A DNA stretch of 64,000 bases, from contig NC_072895.1 of NCBI RefSeq assembly GCF_027943255.1, forward strand, positions 74,774,001 to 74,838,000, read 5' to 3'. Each line of letters begins with the position of its first letter. The stretch's first letter is position 1. A program made the position numbers and the translations under genes. The notes below the pieces were generated by a model. That model had not been told where the DNA came from, searched no databases, and was given only the letters and a program-made list of their open reading frames with translations. This stretch comes from Anastrepha obliqua (taxonomy: Eukaryota > Arthropoda > Insecta > Diptera > Tephritidae). Below are positions 22,130 to 31,973 of the stretch, in pieces.

Positions 22130-22395
22130 TCAAATTGATTTAGATAATTTCAGTAACTGAACATTAATAAGTGTTTCCAAATTACCTTTTGTAACAAATA
22201 TGTGACCACATTTAACCCAGTCGTCCATGCACCCCTGGTAGGCCGATAAAGGGATGGCCTTCTGCTCCTTCGTCGCATTCTCTTTGATCTCCTTAGCGAC
22301 TGAAATCTCCTTCCACGAATTGGTAACTTCAACTTGGGAAACAAAAAGAAGTCGCACGGGGCCATATCAGGTGAATACGGTGCTTGCACGATGGT
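22130..22395 (-). pseudogene. Mariner transposase C-terminal fragment
   Basis: The minus strand encodes Y-S-P-D-M-A-P-C-D-F-F-L-F-P-K-L-K (22378-22330), the third catalytic Asp region of DD34D mariners, followed by I-R-G-R-R-F-Q-S and, in the next frame, K-A-I-P-L-S-A-Y-Q-G-C-M-D-D-W. A frameshift lies near 22300. Its sequence differs from the repeated DD34D family in this window (45534-46841), so it is another lineage. No inverted-repeat ends are seen. Confidence 0.7.
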
Positions 22396-22777
22396 ATTTA
22401 AGCTTTTCGGATCATATCCCTACATATGAAGCGCAATGCTTATTGATCAACTTAAAATCATAGCAGAACAGAAAAATAATTTGTCTTAGATTTTTGATTT
22501 AATACGTGGTGCTTTTGACTGTCCGGTGTTTCTTGAAATGATTTTCTTAATATTTCGGACAAAGCTCTGCGTAGTTCGGAGTTCTTCCATATTGGTCGCT
22601 CAAAATCTCTTTATGCTCAAAATTCTCTTATTACTTAATTCAGTTTAATAAAATCTCTAAATTTGTTGAGATAGATTTTTCATTTTCAAAAGATTACCTA
22701 TTGAAATTTTTTAATATTTGTTATAAATAGTTTAATTGTACTTCCTTTTTTCAATGCCTATGAAATTTAAAATATGT
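22396..22777. other. Intergenic, AT-rich
   Basis: No feature seen. Confidence 0.5.
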
Positions 22778-22785
22778 CTACTTAG

Positions 22786-23239
22786 TAGGGCGGGTCGATT
22801 TAAAACTCGCTCGCTGCTCTGTGAAAATCGTATTCTAGGGATCAAAATAAGAAACTTTACCGAAGGAACCATACCTCTAAAACGAATTCTGATGTCCCCC
22901 AATTTGGGTCGAACGAAAAATCCCACTTTGACCCATTTAGAGTGCTCCAATCGAGTCCAAATGTATGACCGACCCCCACTAACTTTGAACGGCCGATCCA
23001 CCCATGCCAGTGGAACACCCCCTGGAACTCCCCGGGGGGTTCCCCATACAATCATTTCAAAATATCACCATTTTTGGCCTTTACATGAGAAAAGAAACTA
23101 AAAAGTTCGACCCAAATTGGGGGACATCAGAATCCGTTTTAGAGGTATGGTTCCTTCGGCAAAGTTTTTGATCCCTAGAATATGATTTTCACAGAGCAAT
23201 GGGCGATTTTTTTGCCTCCCCACAAATCGACCCGGCCTA
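22786..23239 (+). mobile_element. Long-TIR MITE, copy 3 (454 bp)
   Basis: Same orientation and structure as copy 2, from TAGGGCGGGTCGATTTAAAA to CACAAATCGACCCGGCCTA, with ~130-bp inverted arms. A perfect 8-bp target duplication CTACTTAG flanks it (22778-22785 and 23240-23247). Together with copy 2 this fixes both the element ends and the 8-bp duplication size. Confidence 0.92.
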
Positions 23240-23247
23240 CTACTTAG

Positions 23248-24431
23248 CCTATAAGAACCTATTATATTTACTAGCTTAATAAAATAAAAATAAATAAAAA
23301 TCAATTTCAAACAAAGATTTCGTTTTTTAATTATGTTTTATTTGTTTATAAAAAAGTGTAATTTTTTTAATTTTCACTTAAAATTTAAATTTTTTGTTTT
23401 TTTCGTTAAAAATTGCTAAGTGCAAAGCGGAATAACTTATTTTAGTGAAAAATTTTTGTCTGGTTGATTTCAATTGATTACAAGAGGCAATACATTCCAC
23501 GGCGCAAATTTAAGGAGCCACGTTTGAGCAGCAGTAGCGCCGCCATTTTGTTTTTTTACTTGAAAGCCATTTAATTTCTTTTAAGCATACATATTAATAC
23601 GTAATTTATTTTAAGATAATGAATACTTTCAGTTATTCGCAAAATATTATTGAAAGGACAGGAGCTGCCTCCCTTAAAGTAATGCGGGTGAGAGTAGGTG
23701 CAAAGGGAAGATTTGGGGTATTTGTTAGTGCTATATCTACGCTCTACTTTGGTGGGGATTTGTCTTAACGAGATACAATACTTTTTCATGCGATCGACAT
23801 GATGCCGCATATAGTAAATGAACACTTTATTTCCAGTTTTTTTATTTATGTATAACTTGTTTCAAGATGTTCCGTTCTTTAAAATTATTTGACATTAAGC
23901 CCTCTCATTTTCGATCTCTCGAAACATGAAAATTTATTATTTTCCCCTCTCTCTCTCTCCGCCCTCCCTACATCTCTCTCCATTCTGATTTAGCATCATT
24001 AAAGGCGCCGTCGATTGCCTTTCATATTTCTATGTGGCCTGTAAAGCTGGTCATACACGGAAAACAAATCCAAACAATCGGTTGAAATTTAACAGATTGA
24101 CGTGTGTGTGGCGAAGTTGATGATTTTTCCTTCAGGTTTTGCAATCGGTTGCGTGTTCCGTAGGCCCATAGTCTTATCTACTAGTACCTTCCGTAATGTA
24201 ATGTTATTATAATTATATGGAAATATAATTATATGAATATAATATATATGTGAATATAATTATTTTATAATTATTCATAATTATATTTCTAATAAATAAA
24301 CAATTTATTGAGGAAAGACAAAATATCAAATTAAATTTAAGAAAGACAAAATATCAAATTAAATTTAATATATTAAATTTGCCACGACATTTTATTAGAA
24401 AAATACAAAGAAGTAGACAAAAACGCTAATA
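23248..24431. other. Intergenic, very AT-rich, with a tandem repeat
   Basis: No gene recognised. Around 24200-24300 the DNA is almost pure A/T with overlapping ATAATTAT palindromes. 24313-24368 is a perfect two-unit 28-bp tandem repeat. The minus frame 23571-23825 is unrecognised. Confidence 0.5.
24313..24368. repeat. 28-bp tandem repeat, two perfect units
   Basis: GAAAGACAAAATATCAAATT plus eight more bases occurs twice head to tail without a mismatch, which implies a recent duplication. It lies about 65 bp from the DD41D element at 24434. Confidence 0.85.
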
Positions 24432-24433
24432 TA

Positions 24434-25379
24434 AAGGGTGGTTAAGTTTCAAGGGCCGGTGTTGATTTTGAACAAAATACAATTTTTTTTGGAAATTATT
24501 GTAATTTCTCTTTATTATAATAATATTGGTATGGCTCAATTACGTATGGAATAAAATATCGGTCAAATGGTCGCCGTGGCCTCGGCGGCACACCTCCATC
24601 TGATGGTCCGAATTTTCGATGACGCTGAGGCATAATTTAGGTTCTATGCCGTTAAGGTGCCGAATTATCTCATCATTTAGCTCTTCAATTGCTGCTGGTT
24701 TATCGACGTACACCTTTTCTTTCAAATAACCCTAAAGAAAGAAGTCCAACGGTGTCAAATCACATGATCTTGGCGGCCAATGGACATCGCCGCGACGTGA
24801 GATTATTCGGTCATTAAATTTTTTGCGCAAAAGAGCCATTGTTTCATTGGCTGTGTGACAAGTGGCACCGTCCTGTTAAAACCACATATCGTCCACATGC
24901 ATATCTTCCAATTCGGGCCATAAAAAGTTCGTTATGATCTCACGATAGCGAATACTATTCACAGCAACTGCCTGACCGGCCTCATTTTGGAAAAAATACG
25001 GCCCAATGGTGCCGCCGGTCCATAAACCGCACCAAACAGTCACTCTTTGTGGGTGCATTGGTTTTTCGGCAAACACTCTTGGATTATGATTCACCCAAAT
25101 GCGGCAATTCTGCTTATTGACGAATCCACTGTGGTGAAAATGTGCCTCATCACTGAAGATGATTTTCTTCACGAAGTGCGCGATATGCATTTTGATTTGT
25201 ACGCCCGTTTTCATAATAAGCCTGAATAACTTTAACGCGTTGCTCGATTGTGTATCTTCCCATGGTTCAAATTCAGTTAGTCTGAAATTAAAAAATATCA
25301 AATGAAATGCAGAAAAAGACTTGACGTTTAGGTGTGGTTCACTTTCAACATCGGCCCTTAAAATTTAACCATCCTTTTT
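24434..25379 (-). mobile_element. DD41D mariner, internally deleted (about 946 bp)
   Basis: The left end AAGGGTGGTTAAGTTTCAAG and the complement of the right end, AAGGATGGTTAAATTTTAAG, are ~32-bp inverted repeats. TA lies before the left end (24432-24433); the right flank has extra T before TA, so the last base is uncertain by two. The transposase (25262 down to 24540) lacks its middle third. The element lies directly against an unrecognised open stretch at 25381-25545. Confidence 0.88.
24540..25262 (-). pseudogene. DD41D mariner transposase lacking the linker region
   Basis: The start is M-G-R-Y-T-I-E-Q at 25262, equivalent to the starts of the other DD41D copies. After about 32 codons it jumps, with a frame change, to K-K-I-I-F-S-D-E-A-H-F-H-H-S-G (about 25165). 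The second helix-turn-helix and linker are missing. It continues through D-D-M-W-F to a TAA where the glutamine before Q-D-G-A should be (plus 24876-24878; CAA to TAA). After another disruption near 24735 the C-terminus (M-K-E-K-V-Y-V ... I-L-F-H-T) is readable. Not functional. Confidence 0.85.
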
Positions 25380-25380
25380 T

Positions 25381-25545
25381 ATATATAGAAAGTGTGAAAA
25401 AAAATCTTCCAAACCACTTTTTTCCGCGTTCTCAGCAACGAGCAGCGTGAAACGAAAATCGTCTACAAATCCACATGTGTTTTTGCCACACATTAAATCG
25501 ATTGTTTCGATTTCTTTACCGTCTGCGCCCAGCTTAAGATAAAAA
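25381..25545 (-). other. Unrecognised open stretch, possible host exon
   Basis: On the minus strand, after a pyrimidine-rich tract ending in AG (TTTTTTATCTTAAG, about 25546-25533), an open frame begins L-G-A-D-G-K-E-I-E-T-I-D and runs about 50 codons through G-F-V-D-D-F-R-F-T-L-L to D-F-F-S-H-F-L-Y, where the DD41D end begins. Composition is coding-like (balanced charged and hydrophobic residues, Cys pairs). I do not recognise a family. It could be an exon cut by the transposon, or chance. Confidence 0.25.
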
Positions 25546-26811
25546 ATATGTACGAGTATGTACTTATATAAATACATATGCATGCAAGTATAGCGTTTAA
25601 TTAAAAAGCAGAAACACAATAAGGGAAGGCAACCCCAAAATTAGAATAAGCAAAGACTCCCATTTACATATACCAAGGCACTCTTTAAATTGTGAAACCA
25701 CAGATGGACTTTTTGAATGCTGATACGTAACGGTAGGTGTGTGTGAGTGTGCATGTGGCAATGCCAACTACCGTAATACTTGTAAATAGCACAAACGAAG
25801 CACTTGTCTAATTGTAATCCATGTTGTAAGTCGTTTAAAACAGACGAGTCCTTGAATTAATTACCCTCGGAAGTACTATATGTAGAACAGCAGAGAGAAT
25901 AGAAAGAGTGTACTAGTGTAGATACAGTTAGAGCGGACTACTTTAGTTTGAGGTAGAAGGAATGATAGTTAACAAATGAAGAACACCAGCACATTGGCAA
26001 ATTGAACCATCTGCGGGAAGTGAAGAGACGAAAACGGGATACGCTTTTAAGGAGGGACAACCAGAGCAGATTGTGAGTCCCAAACGTTGAATGCAGATTT
26101 GCAAGCGCACCGCAGACGAACGTGCGTTCGACGAGTTACCTTCGAGATGGTCCATCGCTGGTTGACTGGCTCCTCAGCCATCACTGCCAATTAGCCTGAC
26201 ATAGAGCTGATGTCACAATGGCACGTCGCATGAGGGGGGCGTTTTTTGGTTTCCTCTGCTACAGACGTGTTTGTGCTTTTTGTAGTAACTGTAGTTGTCT
26301 TTGTTGTTGGACTAGTGTTTTACGTTTTTTGTAGTGATAATGTCGTTGCTGTTTTAGTGGCTATGCGCGTTGTTGTTGGTGCTGTTCAAGCGGTTTAATG
26401 TTGAATGGTGTGCAAATGAATGCGAACGGAAACGGAAATGAAATAAAATAAATGAGATGAAACCGTTGAGTGGTGTTGCCACGGTGGTATTCACCATTTA
26501 GTAAACGGGCGACGATTATTCCAAGTGCGACGACATGCAACAACAAATACAACGAAGTGAACGAGGATATTTCAATTAAATTCGATGCTAATGTCGAATT
26601 ATTTTTATCGTTGCTTTCCACCCTCTTTTGGGTTTTCCCTTTTCCACTCTGTTTATTATTTTATTTGAATTTAGTGGAAAGTATTTCAGTGCAAAAAAAC
26701 GGGAGAGAGAATTGGTCAAGCTTTTGTTTTGAATGTCAAAATGTATTTAGAGCCTTAAACAATTTAAAAGCTGCAATCGAACGTGCGAAAGACATATAAC
26801 CATATATCTAT
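25546..26811. other. Intergenic, no recognised gene
   Basis: Ordinary sequence with TGTTGTTG-rich words at 26290-26380. The frames 26361-26621 minus and 26470-26799 plus overlap and have no family motifs. Confidence 0.5.
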
Positions 26812-26910
26812 ATAATTGGGTGTTTGGCCGAGCTCCTCCTCCTATTCATGGCAGAAATACACTCGGAGGTTTGCCATTGCCTGCCGAGGGGCGACCGCTA
26901 TTAGAAAAAT
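26812..26910 (-). repeat. tRNA-derived SINE fragment with internal deletion
   Basis: Minus strand: CTAATAGCGGTCGCCCCTCG, GGCAATGGCAAACCTCCGAG and TTTCTGCCATGAAT of the SINE body are followed directly by AGGAGGAGGAGCTCGGCCAA and ACACCC, which in the full copy at 56122 lie about 120 bp further on. The tRNA-like head is missing. It ends about 45 bp before the DD41D element at 26958. Confidence 0.7.
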
Positions 26911-26957
26911 GTTTTTATTAATTTTATTAATATAGTATACCTATATATAATATAGTA

Positions 26958-27847
26958 CAGGGTGGGCCATGTGAAATTTGCTTTTTGAATCGGCTATAAA
27001 AAAAACGAATCAATAGTTTTTCAAACTTTTTTCTTTATTTTGAAGACTGACTATTGTCATTTATGATTGAAGAATAATATCGTTCAAATGACTGCCACGA
27101 CTGGCAGTAGGCCATTCGATCAACCCAATTTTTAAGCACATTTTCGATTGTTTGGGCTCCAATTTCATGAATGGCAACTTCGATTTCGTATTTTAAAGCA
27201 TAAATCGTCTCTGGATGGTTCGCATAGCATTTTTCATTAACGGCTCCCCACAAAAAATAGTCCAACGGGCTTAAATCACAGCTCCGAGGCGGCCAATTGA
27301 TATCGGAATTTCGGCTGATTATTCGGTTTTCAAAAACGGTAGCCAAAAGTTCGAGTGTAACTTTGGCAGTGTGACAAGTTGCACCGTCCTGTTGAAACCA
27401 AATATCGTCCATGTCATCCTCTTCAATTTTTAGAAACAACTCGTTGAGCATGCCACGGTAACGCTCGCCATTTACTGTAACCGCGGCTCCTCGCTCATTT
27501 TCGAAAAACAATGGCCCGATGACCAAAAAGACCAAAAACCGCACCAAACAGTGACTCGTTGTGGATGCATTTGCTTCTCTGCAGTAGCGTGTGGATTTTC
27601 TGAGCCCCAAATCCGACAATTTTGTTTATTGACGTAGCCACCGATGTGAAAATCAGAAAATAAGAAGAAGACTCACCACTTTGGAAATAGGTTTTCAATA
27701 TTTCCCAATTCTGTTCAAGCGTATAGCGTACCATTTCGTAAATGTCAAACCTTTAAGTAAATTATGAACACATTTGACATGTCATTTGTGTTACCATTCT
27801 CAAAAAAATAGGTGGTTCAAAAAGCCAACGCTATATGGCCCACCCTG
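26958..27847 (-). mobile_element. DD41D mariner, internally deleted (890 bp), inside a non-LTR ORF1
   Basis: The left end CAGGGTGGGCCATGTGAAAT and the complement of the right end, CAGGGTGGGCCATATAGCGT, plus a shared GCTTTTTGAA block, form the inverted repeats, with TA at 26956-26957 and 27848-27849. It inserted just after the proline-rich K-P-P-P motif of the ORF1 at 27850-28510. Confidence 0.9.
27035..27734 (-). pseudogene. DD41D mariner transposase, deleted in the middle and frameshifted
   Basis: It starts M-V-R-Y-T-L-E-Q at 27734. After about 24 codons it jumps to an F-S-D-F-H-I-G-G-Y-V-N-K-Q-N segment in another frame; the Glu-Ala-His after the first Asp are lost. A further shift near 27520 leads into I-G-P-L-F-F-E-N-E, W-F-Q-Q-D-G-A-T-C-H-T-A (second Asp) and S-C-D-L-S-P-L-D-Y-F-L-W-G (third Asp), with 41 residues between the last two Asp. 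The catalytic half is otherwise well preserved to the stop at 27035. Confidence 0.85.
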
Positions 27848-27849
27848 TA

Positions 27850-28510
27850 GGTGGAGGTTTTTGCATGCATGGAGTTTGTTGGCTGGCATTCGGAACTGTT
27901 CCACTGTCGTTTTGTTCTTCTAATGCATCGTCGTCCGCAAGAGAGCAAACTTGTTTGAAGAGATGGATTGCTTAGGCAATACTCTTTTAGTGTTGTCTGT
28001 GTTGTATTTTGTGCTTTGTTTTTTTTTGCTGCTCTTAAGCACTTCTGTTTGCTTGTTTGGTGATTGAGTTTCACGATTTCTTTTTTGACTAAGCTGCTCT
28101 TTACAGTTGGTATAATTTAAATTATTTGCATATAGTACTTGCGTGTTTGTTGTTAGTGATGCAATTGTGGAGGCGATCGCTGGTGTGGTAGTATACACGG
28201 TTGTTGTTGTGGCTGTTGATATTGCGGTAGTTATGTATTGTCTTTGTCTTATTTTTGTTGTTGTAGACATTTTAGTGGATGTCTCATCAGAGTGTGAAGT
28301 CGGAATAGAAGTATATATATTTTTGTTGGGGAGAGAAGCAGATGGTGATAGTGGAGTGATTGGGGTAGTGCATTGAACAGTCCAAGGGAGCGTATATGCT
28401 GGATTTACAGGTGGTGCGGCGTTTTGTGTTTGTTGACTGCCTATTAAGGCCGTGAGGGAGGAGTCATTTTTATTCTCACTTGACATTTTTTGACTAATCG
28501 TACTGAGCAA
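27850..28510 (-). pseudogene. Non-LTR ORF1 (gag-like) 5' part, frameshifted and truncated by a mariner
   Basis: The minus-strand frame from 28510 has 196 codons rich in Thr, Ser, Asn and Gln, ending I-S-S-N-K-F-A-L-L-R. A one-base shift there gives S-L-A-D-D-D-A-L-E-E-Q-N ... C-M-Q-K-P-P-P just before the DD41D insertion. 'NKFA-LADDD' followed by 'KPPP' is the pattern of ORF1 proteins of jockey/X-type non-LTR elements, which bind the element RNA. The zinc knuckles expected downstream are not seen beyond the mariner. Identification is by pattern only. Confidence 0.5.
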
Positions 28511-30020
28511 ACACGTTTGAGAGAGCGTACTGATATTGTTTTTATCCGGTGGAATTTGTTGTCACCACGAGCATAACTCGGTGTAGGTGGTGTTCGCTCT
28601 ACTGGCATAACAGGATAGACTTTACTTATTTTTTTTGGTTTTATTATTATTTGTTTTTTTGTTTTATTCATTCTTTTAATTTTATTATGTTTGTTGATTC
28701 AAACCGTATTGCGATCGGCAATATTTTGGTTATAGCGTCTATTTCGCTGGTTGTTGTATTGTGATTATTTCTTAAGCACAGATATATGATAGATATTGAA
28801 GCGTAAGAAAAACACGTCCGCACTGATGTAAATAAGTCTAAATAAATAAAAATTTAATTCTCTTAAAACAATCTTCAAATTTCAATGTATCGAAACCGAT
28901 TAAATTTGGACGTTATGTCATACAACCAAATTAATCACAAATCACCTAAATGATAATGTCCTTGTGTATCTGGGTCAACTTTTCCGGTAACTTTTTGTAT
29001 TGCCCTCATTTTTGCCACATTTGATAACGATAACTTCTTTGAATAATTGAAGTGAACTGTAGTAAAAATTGTACTTTCCAACACGGGCTATTCCAAGTAC
29101 ATGATGGCTTGCTTGCATTTGGAGAGAAATTTATGTTGCCTTGTGATCTCATCGAAAAACTTGTATTAATGTATACATATTATAAAATAAAGTCCAGAAA
29201 AATGCTTTTAATATATTAACTTTGTACAGAATGCTCCAATTTGCAAAGGAGTTTTTGTCCATAAAAGGGGAGTGGCAATATGCAAAAACGAATCAATCGA
29301 TTAAAATATTTCTTTTCGTACAATAATTAAACTTTGAAACGTTTACTTTCATTCTGCACCTATAAAATTAGTTATAGTTATTCACAAAAAAAAGTATCGC
29401 TGTGTGTCAGATTTGCCGACCGCAATAAGCAGGCAAAGCAAATATGAAAAAATGTTGCCTACTGCTTTTTGATTTTGGCGTTCGGTATTTGGCAATGACA
29501 CGCAATATTGCTTTTGCATTTTTATTTTTCTAATTACCATTTAGCATCATTAAGACGACATTTTTCCAAAAAATACTGTTAGCAGATTAATTGTTGTGTT
29601 GGCTATACAGCTGAATTTGATCAAATTGGTGAACATGTTTTTGGAGGAACGAACCGAGCCTTACAGTACTTTGATTTCAATATTCTGAGTGAAGATTAAA
29701 TGCTACAAAATGTTCACGAGGAGAAGGTATCCTTAACAATATTTTACCTTCGGCGATATGTAAAAAAAATTAGAATTCCTAGTACTGCAGTTAGTTTAAT
29801 TGCGTATTCTGCTCATTCCGTCCTTGAAAATAATTTTGTTAGCATTATTTTATTATACATCAACTAATTTAATTAAAAGTTTTATTATATTTGCTTAAAA
29901 ATTTTATTTATTTTAATTTATAATTTAAATTAAATTCCAATCCAATTTAGTTAATACTTTTATTACTTTTTTTATTTATAACCCATGCTTTATAATGAAC
30001 CTTGTGAAACAAGGGGCGTA
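28511..30020. other. Intergenic; possible 5' UTR of the non-LTR element, then AT-rich DNA
   Basis: The first ~250 bp upstream of the ORF1 may be its 5' leader (minus frame 28444-28671 includes P-T-P-S-Y-A-R-G-D-N-K). From 28800 to 30020 no coding potential or repeat is recognised. Confidence 0.4.
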
Positions 30021-30681
30021 CTCTTCTTCTTCTTCTTAATTGGCGCTATAACCGTTTACGCGATTTTGGCTGAGTTTAACAAAACGCGCCAGTCGTTTCT
30101 TTCTCGTGCTAACCAGCGCCAGTTGGACACACCAAGTGCAGCCAAGTCCTTCTCCACCTGATCTTTCCAACGTAGAGGAGGCCTTCCACTTCATCTACTA
30201 CCACCAGCTGGTACCGCATTGAATACTTTCAGAGCCGGAGCGTTTGTATCCATTTGTACAACATGACCCAGCCAGCGTAGCCGCTGGATCTTTATTCGCT
30301 GCGCTATGTGTATGTCGTCGTAAAGCTCATACAGTTTATCGTTCCATCGCCTGCGATATTCGTCGCTGCCAACGTGCAAAGGTCCAAAAATCTTTCCAAG
30401 AATCTTTCTCTCAAACATTCCAAGCGTCGTTTCATCGGATGTTGTCATCGTCCACGCTTCTGCGCCATACGTTAGGACGGGCATGATGAGAGTCTTGTAG
30501 AGTGTTAGTTTTGTTCGTCGAGAGAGGACTTTACTACTCAGTTGCCTACTTAGGCCAAAGTAGCACTTGTTGGAAAAAGGGACCCTACGTTGGATTTCAA
30601 AGCTGACATTGTTATCGGTGTTAATGCTGGTTCCTAAATATACGAAGTCTTTTACAAACTCAAAATTATAACTGTCACAGT
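30021..30681 (-). mobile_element. RTE-type non-LTR retrotransposon, 3' end
   Basis: About 660 bp matching the 3' third of the RTE copy at 17118-19018, ending in GCGCCAATTAAG and an (AAG)n tail at 30022-30036. Coding on the minus strand runs from Y-N-F-E-F-V-K-D-F-V-Y-L-G through L-T-L-Y-K-T-L, Y-G-A-E-A-W-T-M and G-H-V-V-Q-M-D to about 30191. It is cleaner than the 17-kb copy. It stops at about 30681, where a mariner fragment begins. Confidence 0.82.
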
Positions 30682-31125
30682 AAATGCGGCATTTTACAAA
30701 GAAGTGCTCCTTTGACTGAAAAACCGCGTCGCCCGGGTTCGGCCCGACCTCGTCAACAATTGGACCCTTCATTACGACAATGCGCCGGCGCACACCGCCT
30801 TCCTCTGCACCTCTGCATTGGCCAAGATTGGGTTCCGGTGCTTCCCCACCCTCCCTACAGCCCAGACCTGTCCCCTCCGGACTTCTTCTTGTTCCCGTGC
30901 CTGAAAAGAAAGCTGAAGGGGAGGCGTTTCGACTCCATCGAGGCGAACTAAAAAACTGTGACAACCGCATTGAACGCGATTCCGGCGGATGAGTTTAAAA
31001 AATGTTTCCTGCACTGGAAGGACCGCTACCAGCGGTGTATTGTCGCTCAAGGGTCCTATTTTGAAGAATATTAGTTGTATAAGCCAAAAGATTTAATAAA
31101 ACTGCTTCAAAAAAAAAATAAGGCT
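30682..31125 (+). pseudogene. GC-rich DD34D mariner transposase fragment
   Basis: Plus strand: N-A-A-F-Y-K-E-V-L-L, a TGA, then N-N-W-T-L-H-Y-D-N-A-P-A-H-T-A (second Asp, about 30755-30799), then after a frameshift near 30840 P-P-Y-S-P-D-L-S-P-P-D-F-F-L-F (third Asp, 34 residues on). Further shifts follow; K-C-F-L-H-W-K-D-R-Y-Q-R-C-I-V closes the C-terminus near 31050. The 5' half is missing and no inverted repeats are seen. 30720-30950 is visibly GC-rich in an AT-rich window, and its codons end mostly in G or C, unlike the neighbouring elements. It abuts the RTE end at about 30681. Confidence 0.75.
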
Positions 31126-31500
31126 CATTACTTTTCAATCAAATTTTTATTTACTTTCCAACTAGTCAAACTAGTGATTTTTGATACAAACTGGACCAGA
31201 AATTTCTGTTTACATTATGAACTGATTCATTTAATGTAGTCAGACCTAATTGTGATATGGTTGGATATCGTCATTACTAGTTTGTAGCTTTCAGAAAAGA
31301 TGGAAAACGAACTAGCTACTACAGCTGCAAAGTAAACTGTTAGGAAAGTGGTTCAGAGCAGTATGTTTGACGGCGGTGAGATGCCGAGTAAGTAGTTGGT
31401 ATGCGTACATACGTATATTTATATATTTATTTATTCAATCTTTCATCAGTTAATGTACAACTCAAATAGATTACTAGTACTAAATCTTAAATATAATATA
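31126..31500. other. Intergenic, AT-rich
   Basis: No feature seen. Confidence 0.5.
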
Positions 31501-31534
31501 TGGGAAACAATACTGCGAGATTCCCTAGTCACGA

Positions 31535-31969
31535 CTAGTCATGGAACATATTGCTGAGTCTAAGGTTACGAGTAGGGCAATTAAAAAGTATTAGCTCCAG
31601 TAAGAAGTGGCTTTTGATGTGGTTTGTAACTATGTCCCTCATAAACATTACTGAAGAAATTTTTCTCCGCATTTCTAAAGTTGGCAATACTACCAAAAAA
31701 CATACAATGCTGCAATATTCGAGGTTTGATCTAACAAGAGAAAAATACAAATTCTTCATCGTAAAAATATCCTGGAACTTCTTTGAATTCCTTATTAAAA
31801 AGCCAATCATAGATCTAGACTTGGCTATCATAAAGTCTATATGTTTACAAAACGACATGTTCGATGTAAATATGACCCCCAAGTCTTTCTTTTCAGAAAT
31901 TTGTGTGAGCATAGTGGCCCGAGATGGTTACCTTGTGGTACACCACAAGTAACTTTGTTGGCATCAGAT
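31535..31969 (-). pseudogene. Jockey-type reverse transcriptase, 3' half, left of the piggyBac insertion
   Basis: On the minus strand V-T-C-G-V-P-Q-G-N-H-L-G-P-L (31948-31907) is the reverse transcriptase motif before the YADD box. After a deletion of the YADD region, K-K-D-L-G-V-I-F-T-S-N-M-S-F (31894-31853) and L-V-R-S-N-L-E-Y-C-S-I-V (about 31740) follow. The upstream half of the same domain is found on the far side of the piggyBac element at 34287-34468. Confidence 0.75.
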
Positions 31970-31973
31970 TTAA

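Noticed and set aside
28143..28376. Val-rich plus-strand frame
   Set aside because: Antisense of the Thr/Ser-rich ORF1; ACN and AGC codons read backwards give Val and Ala.
30712..30992. Proline/arginine-rich frames on both strands
   Set aside because: Products of the GC-rich mariner fragment in wrong frames; only the S-P-D-L-S-P-P-D part of 30712-30951 is genuine transposase.
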